Made by a program: the position numbers and the translations under genes | Source of the DNA: Fibrobacter sp. UWB4 | GTDB lineage: Bacteria; Fibrobacterota; Fibrobacteria; Fibrobacterales; Fibrobacteraceae | Length of the DNA: 64,000 nucleotides | Direction of reading: 5' to 3' | Assembly (NCBI RefSeq): GCF_002210345.1 | Contig: NZ_MWQI01000001.1 | Location: 248,001 to 312,000, forward strand | In this document: positions 42,368 to 51,536 of the stretch, piece by piece | Numbering within the stretch: position 1 is the first letter of the stretch | Layout: every line of letters begins with the position of its first letter | Notes under the pieces: generated by a model | The model's database searches: none | The model's input: the letters and a program-made list of their open reading frames with translations, nothing else | Told to the model about the DNA's origin: nothing

Positions 42368-42380
42368 TATATTGAACTTT
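42368..42380 (+). promoter_or_regulatory. Leaderless-type promoter box
   Basis: TATATT at 42368-42373, then 7 bases, then ATG 42381. It starts only 4 bases after the trpS terminator. Confidence 0.45.
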
Positions 42381-43433
42381 ATGATAAATTTCTTTTGGCC
42401 ATTGCTTGATCTATATGACGATCCCGACTTTTGTGGCATTTTGTGCGTGTTTTCTTTGTCATTCTTGCCTCATTTATTAGGTTTCCTGTTTGCTTTATTT
42501 TATGAAAAATTTCGCTTGAAAAAGCTTTGGCTTTCTTTGTGGAGCGTTCTCCTGTGTGCCCTTGTATGTGGCTATGTTATCTTTGTTTATAAAGCCGATG
42601 AAGACATCATGGTTGAAAATTTTGTTTCAATAGCGATGCCTTTTTTAGTGATGCTCCTTTATATAGCGTTCTTTTTTGCTTGTAGCTTGTTCGGCAAAAA
42701 TTTTGATTCGAAAAGACTTTATTGTAAATTGTTGCTGCCACTTGTGGTTATAATTCCAATGCTACTTTTATGGTCTTTGGGGTGGAGTGTCATGGTTCAT
42801 CCTTATGGTGAAATCTCTGACGAACCTTTGGAGCAAGCCGGGTTAAACGTTTCCCAGGGCGCGGATTACGAAATGTACTTTTCGATAGCCGATGCTTGGG
42901 GAAACGATTCACGAAGCGTAACCATTCTCGAACGGAATGATTTGGTCTTTTTTCAATTCGGTTACAGCGAGTGTGCTGACGTTCAGTACGATACCACTAA
43001 AAATCTGTTGACGGTTCGACACGGTGGTGATGCCGTGGGCAATTGGATTTTATTGGATGCCGAAAAATCTGCCTCAGTTCGAAAGTTAAAGAAATCCATT
43101 GAAAAGTACACTCAGGAATATACTACGGATGATGTCCTCGATGGCTATGGCTCTTCGGTCGTACTCAAAGACTACAAGCGCAAAACACGCCGTCATTTGT
43201 ATTTCCCAAACGCTAAACATTCCCGCGTGCACGATGCCGTGACGATCGAAAAGACGTTCGTAAGTTTCTTGCCTTCGCGAGACTCTTACGCTTCAATGTC
43301 ATATAGCGATGTTTCAAAAAAATGCGCAGATTTGCAGAATGAATTGGTTGTGCAAATGACGATGGGCGAACCGGATAGTTCCATCAAAAAGAAACATCCC
43401 GAACAGACGGGTTGGGCAGAAAAAAGAAATTGA
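42381..43433 (+). CDS. Membrane protein of unknown function, paralogue 1
   Basis: A 350-residue protein: about four membrane helices in the first 135 residues, then a soluble, probably extracytoplasmic domain. The junction HPYGEISDEPLEQAG and the following YEMYFSIADAWGND match HPFGTIVDEPLALDS and YELNISFSDAF of the next gene, so the two are tandem paralogues. No known domain. ATG 42381 is placed 7 bases after a TATATT box without Shine-Dalgarno. The next gene starts 23 bases after its stop, or overlaps it if a TTG is used. Confidence 0.7.
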   Translation: MINFFWPLLDLYDDPDFCGILCVFSLSFLPHLLGFLFALFYEKFRLKKLWLSLWSVLLCALVCGYVIFVYKADEDIMVENFVSIAMPFLVMLLYIAFFFACSLFGKNFDSKRLYCKLLLPLVVIIPMLLLWSLGWSVMVHPYGEISDEPLEQAGLNVSQGADYEMYFSIADAWGNDSRSVTILERNDLVFFQFGYSECADVQYDTTKNLLTVRHGGDAVGNWILLDAEKSASVRKLKKSIEKYTQEYTTDDVLDGYGSSVVLKDYKRKTRRHLYFPNAKHSRVHDAVTIEKTFVSFLPSRDSYASMSYSDVSKKCADLQNELVVQMTMGEPDSSIKKKHPEQTGWAEKRN

Positions 43434-43456
43434 ACCAGGCGATTGAGACTTTGTTT

Positions 43457-44536
43457 ATGCGAGATTTTCTTTTAAAATTTTATAACGAAATGGATTGTAA
43501 TTTGATCGAGTCTATTCCCATTGTCATTTTGGGAATGGTTTTGTTTGCGCTCTACAAGCATACTTCGAAGAAAAAGTTGTGGCTCGTTCTTGGCTGTATT
43601 CCCTTGGTTGTCATTGTTGTACGTACCCTCCAGTGGGTTATTTGTAAAAATTTATACGAAATGGCGCTTGTAGGAATTTATGTTACCGCTTTTTATGGGA
43701 TTGGTTGCTTAATAGGCAATTTCTTTAACCCTCGAAAGATTTGGCATTGGTTGCTTGGCCCGGTAGCCTTGCTGCTTGTGTTTTTGGTACCGAATATTGT
43801 CTCCTATTTTTCAAAAGATTATTGGCATCCCTTCGGCACCATCGTCGATGAACCTTTGGCTCTCGATTCCGCGGGCGGTTCTATAAATAACTTAGCTGGC
43901 GGATTGGCCGCACGTTTCGATTATGAATTGAACATCAGCTTCTCGGACGCATTCATTTTTGACAAACGAATGGCGACAATTCGCGTCAAGGCCGATTCCG
44001 CTTTAGTCTGCACGTCCAAAAAAGTTTGCGGCGTTCTGGATTCTGTCGAAACATGCGAATGGAAAACTTCTGAGTCTGCGCGGTCCTTGTCTAAAGAACC
44101 TCCAATGCGATATCTTGTGAAAATCGATTCCGCTTCTTTTGGAAAGCTAAAGGGCTCCACCAGTCCGTTCTGTGTCTTTTGCACATTGCCGTATGTTGTG
44201 ATCGAAAAGAAACCTATAGAATTTACTTTTGAAAGTTCTCCAGAAAATAAGTCTATCTCAAAAATTCACGAGCTGAAAAAACTAGTTGAATCGTATCAAG
44301 AAGAAAAAATTCCTTACGATGTTTTTGATGGTTACATCTTCGAAGTGACTTTGCTTGATTACCGTCGCGGAGTCAAGCGTTATTTAGAACTCAGTAATGC
44401 CATGGTTGGAAAACCGGATGAAGTTCCCAATGCAAAACGCATTGACCAAATGGCGAACCCGTTCCTACCCATCGACGAAAATACTCCAATCGATTGGGAT
44501 GGCGAAAAATGCCGTGATTCCAAGGCGAAAGACTGA
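43457..44536 (+). CDS. Membrane protein of unknown function, paralogue 2
   Basis: A 359-residue relative of the preceding gene: about four N-terminal helices (up to residue 125) and a soluble C-terminal domain with shared motifs (DVFDGYIFEVTLLDYRRGVK against DVLDGYGSSVVLKDYKRKTR). I chose ATG 43457; a TTG at 43412 would overlap gene 1 and add 15 residues. Function unknown. Local duplication followed by divergence is the simplest origin. Confidence 0.65.
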   Translation: MRDFLLKFYNEMDCNLIESIPIVILGMVLFALYKHTSKKKLWLVLGCIPLVVIVVRTLQWVICKNLYEMALVGIYVTAFYGIGCLIGNFFNPRKIWHWLLGPVALLLVFLVPNIVSYFSKDYWHPFGTIVDEPLALDSAGGSINNLAGGLAARFDYELNISFSDAFIFDKRMATIRVKADSALVCTSKKVCGVLDSVETCEWKTSESARSLSKEPPMRYLVKIDSASFGKLKGSTSPFCVFCTLPYVVIEKKPIEFTFESSPENKSISKIHELKKLVESYQEEKIPYDVFDGYIFEVTLLDYRRGVKRYLELSNAMVGKPDEVPNAKRIDQMANPFLPIDENTPIDWDGEKCRDSKAKD

Positions 44537-44551
44537 TCGAACCTAAAAATC

Positions 44552-44583
44552 CTAACCACTAACCACCAACCACTAACCACTAT
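44552..44583. repeat. 7-bp tandem repeat array (AACCACT)
   Basis: AACCACT/AACCACC/AACCACT/AACCACT, four units between the paralogue pair and the outer-membrane-like gene. Confidence 0.75.
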
Positions 44584-44599
44584 TTATTAAATTACAGTC

Positions 44600-45673
44600 G
44601 TGCGAATTCTTTTTTTAGTCCTCTTGTTGATTTTGAATGTCTATGCCGAAGCTAAAGCTTCCGGTTCCGTTTCGCGTAAGGATAAAAAGTCGAAATCTTC
44701 TGTTGTTGTTAATGACTCTGCCGCTTCCGAAGTGGATTCATCAAAAACAGCGGAGTTCGGTATGGCTTTTGTTCCTGCGGCTTCGGATTCAACCGTTCTG
44801 CTTCGGGCGGATAACGGGGCTGATTCGCTTGTTTCTGGAGAAGCCGTTCAGGATACGGTTGTCGATACGGTTTATGTGATCATGCCGGAATCGATTAAAA
44901 AGAAAAAAAAGCAGCCGGAGGAACGTAGTATCCCATTGCCGCACCAGACGGCGTATCTTGGCAAAGGGCTTTCTGTTGGTATCGGTGCAGGGCTTTTCAA
45001 GGCGTCCGATGACTGTGACTGTCTTGGCGTTTGGGAGGGTCAGGTCGAGTATCACTATAAAAAATTTATAACTGGTGGTATCGACGTTCGCTTCTTTGGC
45101 GGCACTCTTGACAGCGATGTCATGCTTATGTATCAGCGTTATCGTTTTAACGCCCGTCTTCACAAGACTTTTTCCTGGATTGACTTTTATGCTTCGGTTT
45201 TGTTAGGGCTAGAAACGACGGACCTTTCAGAATTCCGTAAAGAGTTGGAAGATGGTGTCCTTAAAAAGCGTAACAACAGCGATTCGGATTCGAGCGAGGT
45301 TGCAAGAAGTTCTGTTGCAAGCGAAGACTCTGTTGATGTGGAAAATCAAGAATTTCTGGATGAAGAAAACAATTGCGAAAAGATGTTTTCGCTTGACGGG
45401 TTTACGCTTGGCGTTGAAGTGGGCATGGGTGCCGCTTTGGGCCGGTATATTGGTCTTGTTGGCAGTGCCAGTTATGAATTCAACTTTTCGTGGGCGCAGC
45501 AGGTGACGTTTAGTTCTGGCCTTGCTTTCAATTTACGCGAAGTATGGCCTTGGGCACGAAAGAATCTCCGTTCCACGTGGATTTCCTTTGAAATGGTCTT
45601 CCAGCGATACTTCAACCGCGATGTAAAGGAATGGGCTGTCGCGGGATTCCTCGGCCTCCAGTTCGGCATTTAA
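44600..45673 (+). CDS. Probable outer-membrane beta-barrel protein
   Basis: A 357-residue exported protein. Signal peptide RILFLVLLLILNVYAEAKA; then a Ser/Lys/Asp-rich segment (about 22-110) with DTVVDTVYVIMPE; then alternating beta-strand sequence to the end (LSVGIGAGLF, GQVEYHYKKF, GGIDVRFFGG, LGLQFGI), typical of an outer-membrane barrel. An acidic loop (about 218-260) interrupts it. Ends in Phe-Gly-Ile. Start is GTG, 6 bases after TAAATT, without Shine-Dalgarno. Function unknown. It precedes the ribosomal operon, which has its own promoter. Confidence 0.6.
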   Translation: MRILFLVLLLILNVYAEAKASGSVSRKDKKSKSSVVVNDSAASEVDSSKTAEFGMAFVPAASDSTVLLRADNGADSLVSGEAVQDTVVDTVYVIMPESIKKKKKQPEERSIPLPHQTAYLGKGLSVGIGAGLFKASDDCDCLGVWEGQVEYHYKKFITGGIDVRFFGGTLDSDVMLMYQRYRFNARLHKTFSWIDFYASVLLGLETTDLSEFRKELEDGVLKKRNNSDSDSSEVARSSVASEDSVDVENQEFLDEENNCEKMFSLDGFTLGVEVGMGAALGRYIGLVGSASYEFNFSWAQQVTFSSGLAFNLREVWPWARKNLRSTWISFEMVFQRYFNRDVKEWAVAGFLGLQFGI

Positions 45674-45704
45674 AACATAGGCCCTCCCGACCTCCGCCCG
45701 GGGT

Positions 45705-45733
45705 TTGACATCGAAAAAGCTTTTTTCTATATT
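45705..45733 (+). promoter_or_regulatory. Sigma-70-type promoter of rpsF-rpsR-rplI
   Basis: TTGACA at 45705-45710, 17-base spacer, TATATT at 45728-45733. Consensus -35, near-consensus -10. Confidence 0.85.
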
Positions 45734-45740
45734 AGGCGCA

Positions 45741-45795
45741 CCGATTTTAATCGGAACCCTCCCGGAACCAATGTCGGTATCCGGGCGATAGACCA
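45741..45795 (+). promoter_or_regulatory. Structured rpsF leader
   Basis: Two inverted repeats: CCGATTTTAATCGG and CCCGGAACC...GGTATCCGGG. In many bacteria the rpsF leader binds the S6:S18 complex for feedback control; location fits, but I cannot confirm the required bulge here. Confidence 0.4.
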
Positions 45796-45807
45796 AAGGG
45801 ACTCATT

Positions 45808-46179
45808 ATGAGACAATACGAAACGATGGTGATCATCGACGCTATGATCTCTGACGACGCTATCAAGGCTGAAGTCGAGACTATCGCCGCCAACATCACC
45901 AGCGGCAACGGCGAAATTCTCCGCCGTGACGACTGGGGCAAGCGCAAGCTCGCATACACAATCAACAAGCGCCAGCACGGCTACTATGTCATCTTCTACT
46001 ACAAGGCAGAAGCTGCAACAGTCGCTGCTATGGAAGCCGCTCTCAAGCTGAACGAAAACGTTCTCCGTTGGATGACCCTCGCTGATTATCCGATGAGCGA
46101 AATCGTCTACGATCAGACTCAGACACAGTCCACCGAAGAAATTGTTCCGGTTGACGCAGAAGAAGGGGAGGCTGAATAA
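45808..46179 (+). CDS. rpsF: 30S ribosomal protein S6
   Basis: A 123-residue ribosomal protein of the 30S platform that binds 16S rRNA as a pair with S18. [14 protein letters not shown], then [20 protein letters not shown], is diagnostic. An acidic C-terminal tail (DAEEGEAE) as in many S6. First gene of a three-gene operon; its stop shares a base with the rpsR start (TAATG). No priB or ssb gene lies between, unlike in many bacteria. Confidence 0.97.
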   Translation: MRQYETMVIIDAMISDDAIKAEVETIAANITSGNGEILRRDDWGKRKLAYTINKRQHGYYVIFYYKAEAATVAAMEAALKLNENVLRWMTLADYPMSEIVYDQTQTQSTEEIVPVDAEEGEAE

Positions 46180-46430
46180 TGGCTTTTGAAGATAAGAAGC
46201 AGGCTACTCGCATCCGCCGCAAGAAGACTTGCTGGTTCACCGAGAACAACGTCAAGTTCATTGACTACAAGGACGAAAAGACTCTTCGTCGCTTTATCTC
46301 TGAACGTGGCAAGATCATCCCGCGCCGCATTTCTGGCACTTCCGCTAAGTATCAGCGTATGCTGAACGAAGCTATCAAGCGTGCCCGTCAGATGGCTATT
46401 CTCCCGTTCGTTTCGGACAGCATGCGTTAA
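46179..46430 (+). CDS. rpsR: 30S ribosomal protein S18
   Basis: An 83-residue basic protein, partner of S6. [20 protein letters not shown] and [20 protein letters not shown] are conserved S18 blocks. The Cys in KKTCWF is retained, but the later zinc-ligand Cys residues found in some S18 proteins are not seen. Start overlaps the rpsF stop by one base. Confidence 0.97.
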   Translation: MAFEDKKQATRIRRKKTCWFTENNVKFIDYKDEKTLRRFISERGKIIPRRISGTSAKYQRMLNEAIKRARQMAILPFVSDSMR

Positions 46431-46446
46431 TAGGAGGAACTAGACT

Positions 46447-46893
46447 ATGGAAATTATTCTTAAGGCTAACGTCCCCCACTTGGGCAAGATGCTCGACGTC
46501 GTGAAGGTTAAGGATGGTTACGCTCGTAACTACCTCTTCCCGCGCAAGCTCGCTGTTCGCGCAACTAAGGAAGCCAAGCTCGAAATCGAAAACAACCGCG
46601 CTGCTGTTGAAGCTCAGTTCCAGAAGGAACTCGCTCTCGCAGGTGACGTGGCTGCAAAGCTTTCTCAGATTTCTGTCAACCTCGAACGCCGCGTTGTTGA
46701 AGGCGAACGTCTCTACGGTTCTGTGACCGCAGGTGACATCGCTGAAGCAATCACCAAGGCTGGTGTCAAGGTTTCTCGTGCTCAGATCGACCTTGCTGAA
46801 CCGATCAAGCAGCTCGGTGTCTACACCGTGACTGTCAAGGTCTTCAGCGATGTTGAAGCACAGGTCAAGGTTTGGGTGGTTGCGGAGAAGTAA
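46447..46893 (+). CDS. rplI: 50S ribosomal protein L9
   Basis: A 148-residue protein of the 50S L1-stalk base. The N-terminal domain (LGKMLDVVKVKDGYARNYLF) is the canonical L9 signature; a long connecting helix (about 40-75) and a C-terminal domain with GSVTAGDIAEAI follow. GGAGGAAC before the ATG gives a strong ribosome site. Last gene of the operon, with a terminator at 46924. Confidence 0.97.
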   Translation: MEIILKANVPHLGKMLDVVKVKDGYARNYLFPRKLAVRATKEAKLEIENNRAAVEAQFQKELALAGDVAAKLSQISVNLERRVVEGERLYGSVTAGDIAEAITKAGVKVSRAQIDLAEPIKQLGVYTVTVKVFSDVEAQVKVWVVAEK

Positions 46894-46923
46894 TTCTCTT
46901 CAGTTCCACTGAAAATCTTACGG

Positions 46924-46950
46924 ACCGCTCCCGATTGGGGGCGGTTTTTT
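46924..46950 (+). terminator. Terminator of the rpsF operon
   Basis: ACCGCTCCC, loop GATT, GGGGGCGGT, T-run. Confidence 0.85.
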
Positions 46951-47052
46951 GCGTTGAAGCCCCTATTTTACAACGATTTATCGTGATTGCTGTTGAAAAC
47001 GTAAGTAAAAAATTATATTTTTCAATGGGTTTGATTAAAAAGAGAGTGGTTT

Positions 47053-49920
47053 ATGTTTAAAAAGATTGCTATGTTCGCTCTTGCCGTATCGGCAGCGTTT
47101 TCAAATGCGGTTGCCCAGGACGATTGTTCAGTTACATTGTCTGGTGCCACTGTATTCACGGGTTATCAGATTCAGCCTTCGGTAACAAAGGTCATATGCG
47201 GAGACAATGAATATACCGCAGACCAGTTGACATCGGTTTCTTATGGAGCAAATATCAATGCTGGCACAGATGCCGGTTCTGTTACGGTAAAGTTGCCCAA
47301 TGGGGATCGAATTACAAAGAACTTCACTATTAAGTCGAAAGGCATCCTTGTAAAGATTGAAGATTGCGAAAAGGAGCTGGGTGGTGAAAATCCGGAGTTC
47401 TCCTGGTATATCGAAGAACGAACGAACATGAGCACTCTCCAGGCGGATACGGCTAAGAAATTTCAGGCTGAACTGGCCAAGAAGTTTAAAACGACTTTGG
47501 CTTCGGGTGTCGAAGAGGTCGGCTTCAAGTTTGAAATTTCTAACGACAAGTCTGTTGATTTAAAAAAGCTCTTCCCTAACTACGATATTATGGTGACTAG
47601 TGGTTACATGACCATTACGAAAACCAAGATTAAAGTTACTGCGAAAAATGCGGGCAAGACTTATGGCGCTGCTGATCCGAAATTAGAATATACGATTACG
47701 GGTAATATTAAAGAAGCTGATTACAAAAAGCTGGGAACGATCACTCTTTCTCGAGCTGAAGGCGAAAATGCTGGCACCTACGATATTTCAGTCTCTGTAG
47801 TCGATGAAACTGAAGATTACATTGTTACGGCAGTTCCTGGTAAGTTTACCATTTCTCCTGTAGCCGCATCCTTGACTGTTGATAGTTTCACAAAAATCTA
47901 TGGCGAGACTACTCCTGAATTTACATACAAGGTCTCTGGACTTATTGGAAAGGATGTGCTGAAAGATGTCACTCTCTCGTGTGCGAAGTGCCTTTCGACG
48001 AATCTTGAAAATGTGGACGAATACACAATTACGGCTAACGTAAAGGCCGGCTCCAATCCGAACTACACGGTGAAGGTAACGAATGGTACGCTTACTGTTA
48101 CTCCGAAGGATGCAAAGGTCTATGTTGGTACTTTCGAAAAGCTTTATGGCGATAAAGATCCGACATTTACGTTTGAGACGGAAGGTCTTGCCCGTGAAGG
48201 CGAAGAACTGGAACTGCCGAAGGTTACCCGTGCCAAGGGTGAAAATGTCGGTACTTACAAGGTCAGTGTTTCTTTTGCAGAAGGTTCGAACACTAATTAC
48301 ACATTGACTATTGTTCCTGGTTCTTTGACCATCAATCCGAGACCGGTTGTTTTGACGGTAACAGATGTTGTGAAAAAATTTGGCGAAAAGGACCCAGAAC
48401 TGGGATACACGGTTGACGCTTTAGCTTCTTTCGACGGTGTTAAAGATGTGCTGAAGGGCGTTGCCTTGCAGCGTGAACCCGGTGAAGACGCTGGTGACTA
48501 TGCGATTACTGCAACGGTCGATGACGAAGCCAATCCGAATTACGTTGTGAGCACGGTTGATGGCAAGTTGACCATTGTTGCTAACAATGACAAGATTGTT
48601 GTTACGGTTGTTGGTCACGACCTTACTGCGGAATACAATGGCAAGGAACAGGTTGTTAAGGGCTTTGATATTTCTTGCAGCAGTGAGGCTTATTCCCTGG
48701 ACTATGTGGAATACACCGGTGATTCTGTTGTGACTGGACTCGACGCTGGTAAGTATGTAATGGGGCTTTCCGCAAAGAATTTCAAGAATACATCGCTCAA
48801 CTATCCTAATGTGACTTTCAATATTACGGATGGCGTCTTGACGATCACCCCGAGAAAGCTGATTGTCTCGGCAAAGGCTGATACGATTACGTATGGCGAT
48901 GAAATCCCGACTGAATTTAAATGGTCTGCGGATAGCCTTCTGGAAGGCGATGAGCTGACTGGAATTCATGTGGCTCTTTATAATGGCATGCAAGTGGATG
49001 AAAATGGCTCGCTGAGTGTTGACGCCAATGGTCGCCTTGCTGCAGGCAAGTATTTACTGGATTTCGATCAGCGTAATCCGTCAAATAAGAATTATGTTGT
49101 AAGTAAATATGAACCGAGCTATCTTACTGTGCTCAGGAAAGAGGTGGTCCTGGCTATTGCTGATACCTGTAAGATCTATAGCGAAGCTGATCCGGACACG
49201 TTTGCTTATGAGATTACGGGTCTTCTTGAAGGCGACAGGCTTACCGGAATTTATGTAGCTCGTGAACTGGGCGATACCGTGCGCCCTGCTGGTGATTTGT
49301 ATAGAATTTCGGCATTGGTTGATGATAACCCCAATTACACCGTGGTCGTTAAGCAGGGCTACTTTACGGTTAAACCCTATACGGGAAGAATTACAGTTGC
49401 CATCTATGGCGATGTCATCAAGTCCCTTTATACGGGTGAAGAAATTACGGTGTTGAAGACTTTCGATGTAAGCCCGATGAAAATTCCTGGTGAAGAATGG
49501 CTTGCTGATAGTATTGCCTACAAGAAAGAATTTGTGGCTTACAAGGGCGATCTGAATATGTCTGGCGTGGATATGGGAACTTATCCTATGGGCCTCCAGG
49601 CTTCCGACTTTGTCAATATTTCGCCGAACTTTGAGAGAGTCAACTTCATCGTTGCCTATGATGGCAAGCTGGTGATTACGGACGAGCCGATTTCGATTGC
49701 TGCTGTTAAGGGAATTAAGGCTTTTGAGGTTTCTTCCATGAATCGCCGTATTCAGATTAGCGGTTCCACGGTGGGTAAAGCTTATGCCGTGCTCGATATG
49801 CAGGGAAAGGTTATCAGCAGGGGCTTTGTCAAGACCCCGAATTTCGGAATTACAGTCCAGAATTCTGGTGTCTACATGGTGCGAATCGGTTCTTCGATAC
49901 AGCGTGTTCGCGTGAAGTAG
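47053..49920 (+). CDS. Secreted MBG-repeat surface protein with type IX sorting domain
   Basis: A 955-residue exported protein. Signal peptide about 1-21 (FALAVSAAFSNAVAQ). Six MBG-type repeats, each about 75 residues and opening with a Tyr-Gly-like motif: KTYGAADPKLEY, KIYGETTPEFTY, KLYGDKDPTFTF, KKFGEKDPELGY, ITYGDEIPTEF, KIYSEADPDTF. Two units of another type carry EYNGKEQVVKGFDIS and LYTGEEITVLKTFDVS. The last 75 residues, with AYAVLDMQGKVISRGF and VYMVRIGSSIQRVRVK, form a type IX sorting domain. MBG repeats serve as stalks in adhesins of many bacteria; adhesion is inferred. GAGAGTGG before the ATG; a terminator follows. Confidence 0.85.
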   Translation: MFKKIAMFALAVSAAFSNAVAQDDCSVTLSGATVFTGYQIQPSVTKVICGDNEYTADQLTSVSYGANINAGTDAGSVTVKLPNGDRITKNFTIKSKGILVKIEDCEKELGGENPEFSWYIEERTNMSTLQADTAKKFQAELAKKFKTTLASGVEEVGFKFEISNDKSVDLKKLFPNYDIMVTSGYMTITKTKIKVTAKNAGKTYGAADPKLEYTITGNIKEADYKKLGTITLSRAEGENAGTYDISVSVVDETEDYIVTAVPGKFTISPVAASLTVDSFTKIYGETTPEFTYKVSGLIGKDVLKDVTLSCAKCLSTNLENVDEYTITANVKAGSNPNYTVKVTNGTLTVTPKDAKVYVGTFEKLYGDKDPTFTFETEGLAREGEELELPKVTRAKGENVGTYKVSVSFAEGSNTNYTLTIVPGSLTINPRPVVLTVTDVVKKFGEKDPELGYTVDALASFDGVKDVLKGVALQREPGEDAGDYAITATVDDEANPNYVVSTVDGKLTIVANNDKIVVTVVGHDLTAEYNGKEQVVKGFDISCSSEAYSLDYVEYTGDSVVTGLDAGKYVMGLSAKNFKNTSLNYPNVTFNITDGVLTITPRKLIVSAKADTITYGDEIPTEFKWSADSLLEGDELTGIHVALYNGMQVDENGSLSVDANGRLAAGKYLLDFDQRNPSNKNYVVSKYEPSYLTVLRKEVVLAIADTCKIYSEADPDTFAYEITGLLEGDRLTGIYVARELGDTVRPAGDLYRISALVDDNPNYTVVVKQGYFTVKPYTGRITVAIYGDVIKSLYTGEEITVLKTFDVSPMKIPGEEWLADSIAYKKEFVAYKGDLNMSGVDMGTYPMGLQASDFVNISPNFERVNFIVAYDGKLVITDEPISIAAVKGIKAFEVSSMNRRIQISGSTVGKAYAVLDMQGKVISRGFVKTPNFGITVQNSGVYMVRIGSSIQRVRVK

Positions 49921-49948
49921 CCTTTGTTTTAAGAATTTATTGAAGAAA

Positions 49949-49976
49949 GCCTCGGATTTGTGTCCGAGGTTTTTTG
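49949..49976 (+). terminator. Terminator of the MBG-repeat gene
   Basis: CCTCGGA, loop TTTGTG, TCCGAGG, then six T. Confidence 0.85.
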
Positions 49977-50009
49977 TTTTGACAACATTTTTTGCTATTT
50001 TAGAATCAT

Positions 50010-51536
50010 ATGCGCAAGTATGTCCTTTTACCCTTGTTTTTAGGTTTGTCTCTCGCCCAGGTTTCTTTTGCTCAGGTGCGAGATCTTTTCGCTGAATTTG
50101 AAGAAGAGGCTAAGGCCCCGGCTTCTGTTCCGGCGAGTTCTGCTTCTGTTGCTCCTGTGGCTACAGAAAAGCCTTCGACTCCGGCGGTTGCCCCGTCTAG
50201 CTCTGCGGCAAAGGCACCGGCAAGCTCCGCTTCCAAAAAGTCTAAAGCGAAGTCTTCTAGTAGCAAGGCTGTTTCGAGTTCTTCCGCTGTTCCGTCCAGT
50301 TCTTCGGAAGTCGTCATGAACTCGTCCGCCGTAGAGGTTAGCGTTTCGAGTTCGTCGGTGGCTGTGGTTGAGTCTAGCTCATCTGCCGATGTTGCGCCAG
50401 TTGTTGCTGTAACGGACACCTCGGTACTGGATTCTGCGGCTCGTGATTCCTTGATGCGAGAAGCTGCTATTGCCGAAGCCGAAAAGGTCCGTGCAATGGC
50501 CGATTCTTCAAGGCGCGCTGATTCTATCGCTCAGGCTTTGTCCGCTGGTCTTACGAATGTGAGCAGCAGTTCCGTTGCCGCTTCTTCAAACAGCATGAGC
50601 CGTCGCGATCTTTTGGGACCGGTAAAGATTTCCAAGGTTCATGGGATTGATGAAATGAAGGGGCGTTACAAGAACCCGCGTAAGGCTTTGTTCCTTTCGC
50701 TCTTGGTCCCTGGCGTTGGACAGATGTATGTTGGCGGTTCTACGGCGACTTATGTTCGTGGTGGCGTTTACATGGCCTTGGAAGCGTTCTTGTGGACCGG
50801 CTGGGGATACTTCTCCGTCCATAAGTACAATCAGCAAGTTGATAAGTACAAGAAGTTTGCAAAGGAACATTATTCCATTGGTCGTTACGAAGCCGTAATG
50901 CGCAATCTCTATAGTGCAGAGGGTGGTGATGTGTATCGCCAGGAATTCAATAACCGCTACATGGGAACGCGTAAGTCGTTCTGTGAAGCCTTGTACGGTA
51001 ATGCAAGCTACGGTGGCTGCTATCATGAAAATGTCCTTTTTGATAACGATTCCAAGCACTTGAGCAATTTCCCCAACCCAGATGCAAGCTCCGATAAGAA
51101 AAAAGCCAACTTGGGCACGGAAATGAAGAATTTCAAGGGAAATTTCGACAAGGAATCTGAAGTGTTCCAGTTGATTTCTGAAGGTGCGTATGTCCGTGGC
51201 TGGGATGATGTTAAAAATGGCGGTACTTTGGCCATCAATCTTAATCTCGAAGATCCAAATTCCGAAACGGTTCCGCTCGGTGAATCGGACAACTTGAAAA
51301 AGTACCGTTCTATGCGTAACAAGGCGAACGATTATGCCGACATGCAGGCGTGGTTCATAGGCGGTTTGATTTTGAACCATATCGCTTCTGCAGTGGATGC
51401 TGCCTTTACAGCTAATGCGCATAATAAGGTCCTTTACGAAGAAAAGGTTTCTTGGTACGATCGTCTGCGTTTCGATAGTGGTTTTTCGTTTGCGGATTCC
51501 TTCAGTTGGGAAGTTCGTGCAAATTGGGGATTCTAA
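50010..51536 (+). CDS. Envelope protein with Ser-rich linker and DUF5683-like domain
   Basis: A 508-residue protein. Signal peptide RKYVLLPLFLGLSLAQVSFA; a long Ser/Ala/Pro/Val low-complexity region (about 30-200); then a domain starting PRKALFLSLLVPGVGQMYVG with hydrophobic segments, resembling the DUF5683 family of Bacteroidota. A large loop (about 285-440) and a final hydrophobic segment follow. The next gene is a shorter paralogue lacking the linker, and its start overlaps this stop (TAATG). ATG 50010 comes only 33 bases after a terminator, leaving room for little more than a promoter, so the mRNA has almost no leader. Function unknown. Confidence 0.7.
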   Translation: MRKYVLLPLFLGLSLAQVSFAQVRDLFAEFEEEAKAPASVPASSASVAPVATEKPSTPAVAPSSSAAKAPASSASKKSKAKSSSSKAVSSSSAVPSSSSEVVMNSSAVEVSVSSSSVAVVESSSSADVAPVVAVTDTSVLDSAARDSLMREAAIAEAEKVRAMADSSRRADSIAQALSAGLTNVSSSSVAASSNSMSRRDLLGPVKISKVHGIDEMKGRYKNPRKALFLSLLVPGVGQMYVGGSTATYVRGGVYMALEAFLWTGWGYFSVHKYNQQVDKYKKFAKEHYSIGRYEAVMRNLYSAEGGDVYRQEFNNRYMGTRKSFCEALYGNASYGGCYHENVLFDNDSKHLSNFPNPDASSDKKKANLGTEMKNFKGNFDKESEVFQLISEGAYVRGWDDVKNGGTLAINLNLEDPNSETVPLGESDNLKKYRSMRNKANDYADMQAWFIGGLILNHIASAVDAAFTANAHNKVLYEEKVSWYDRLRFDSGFSFADSFSWEVRANWGF

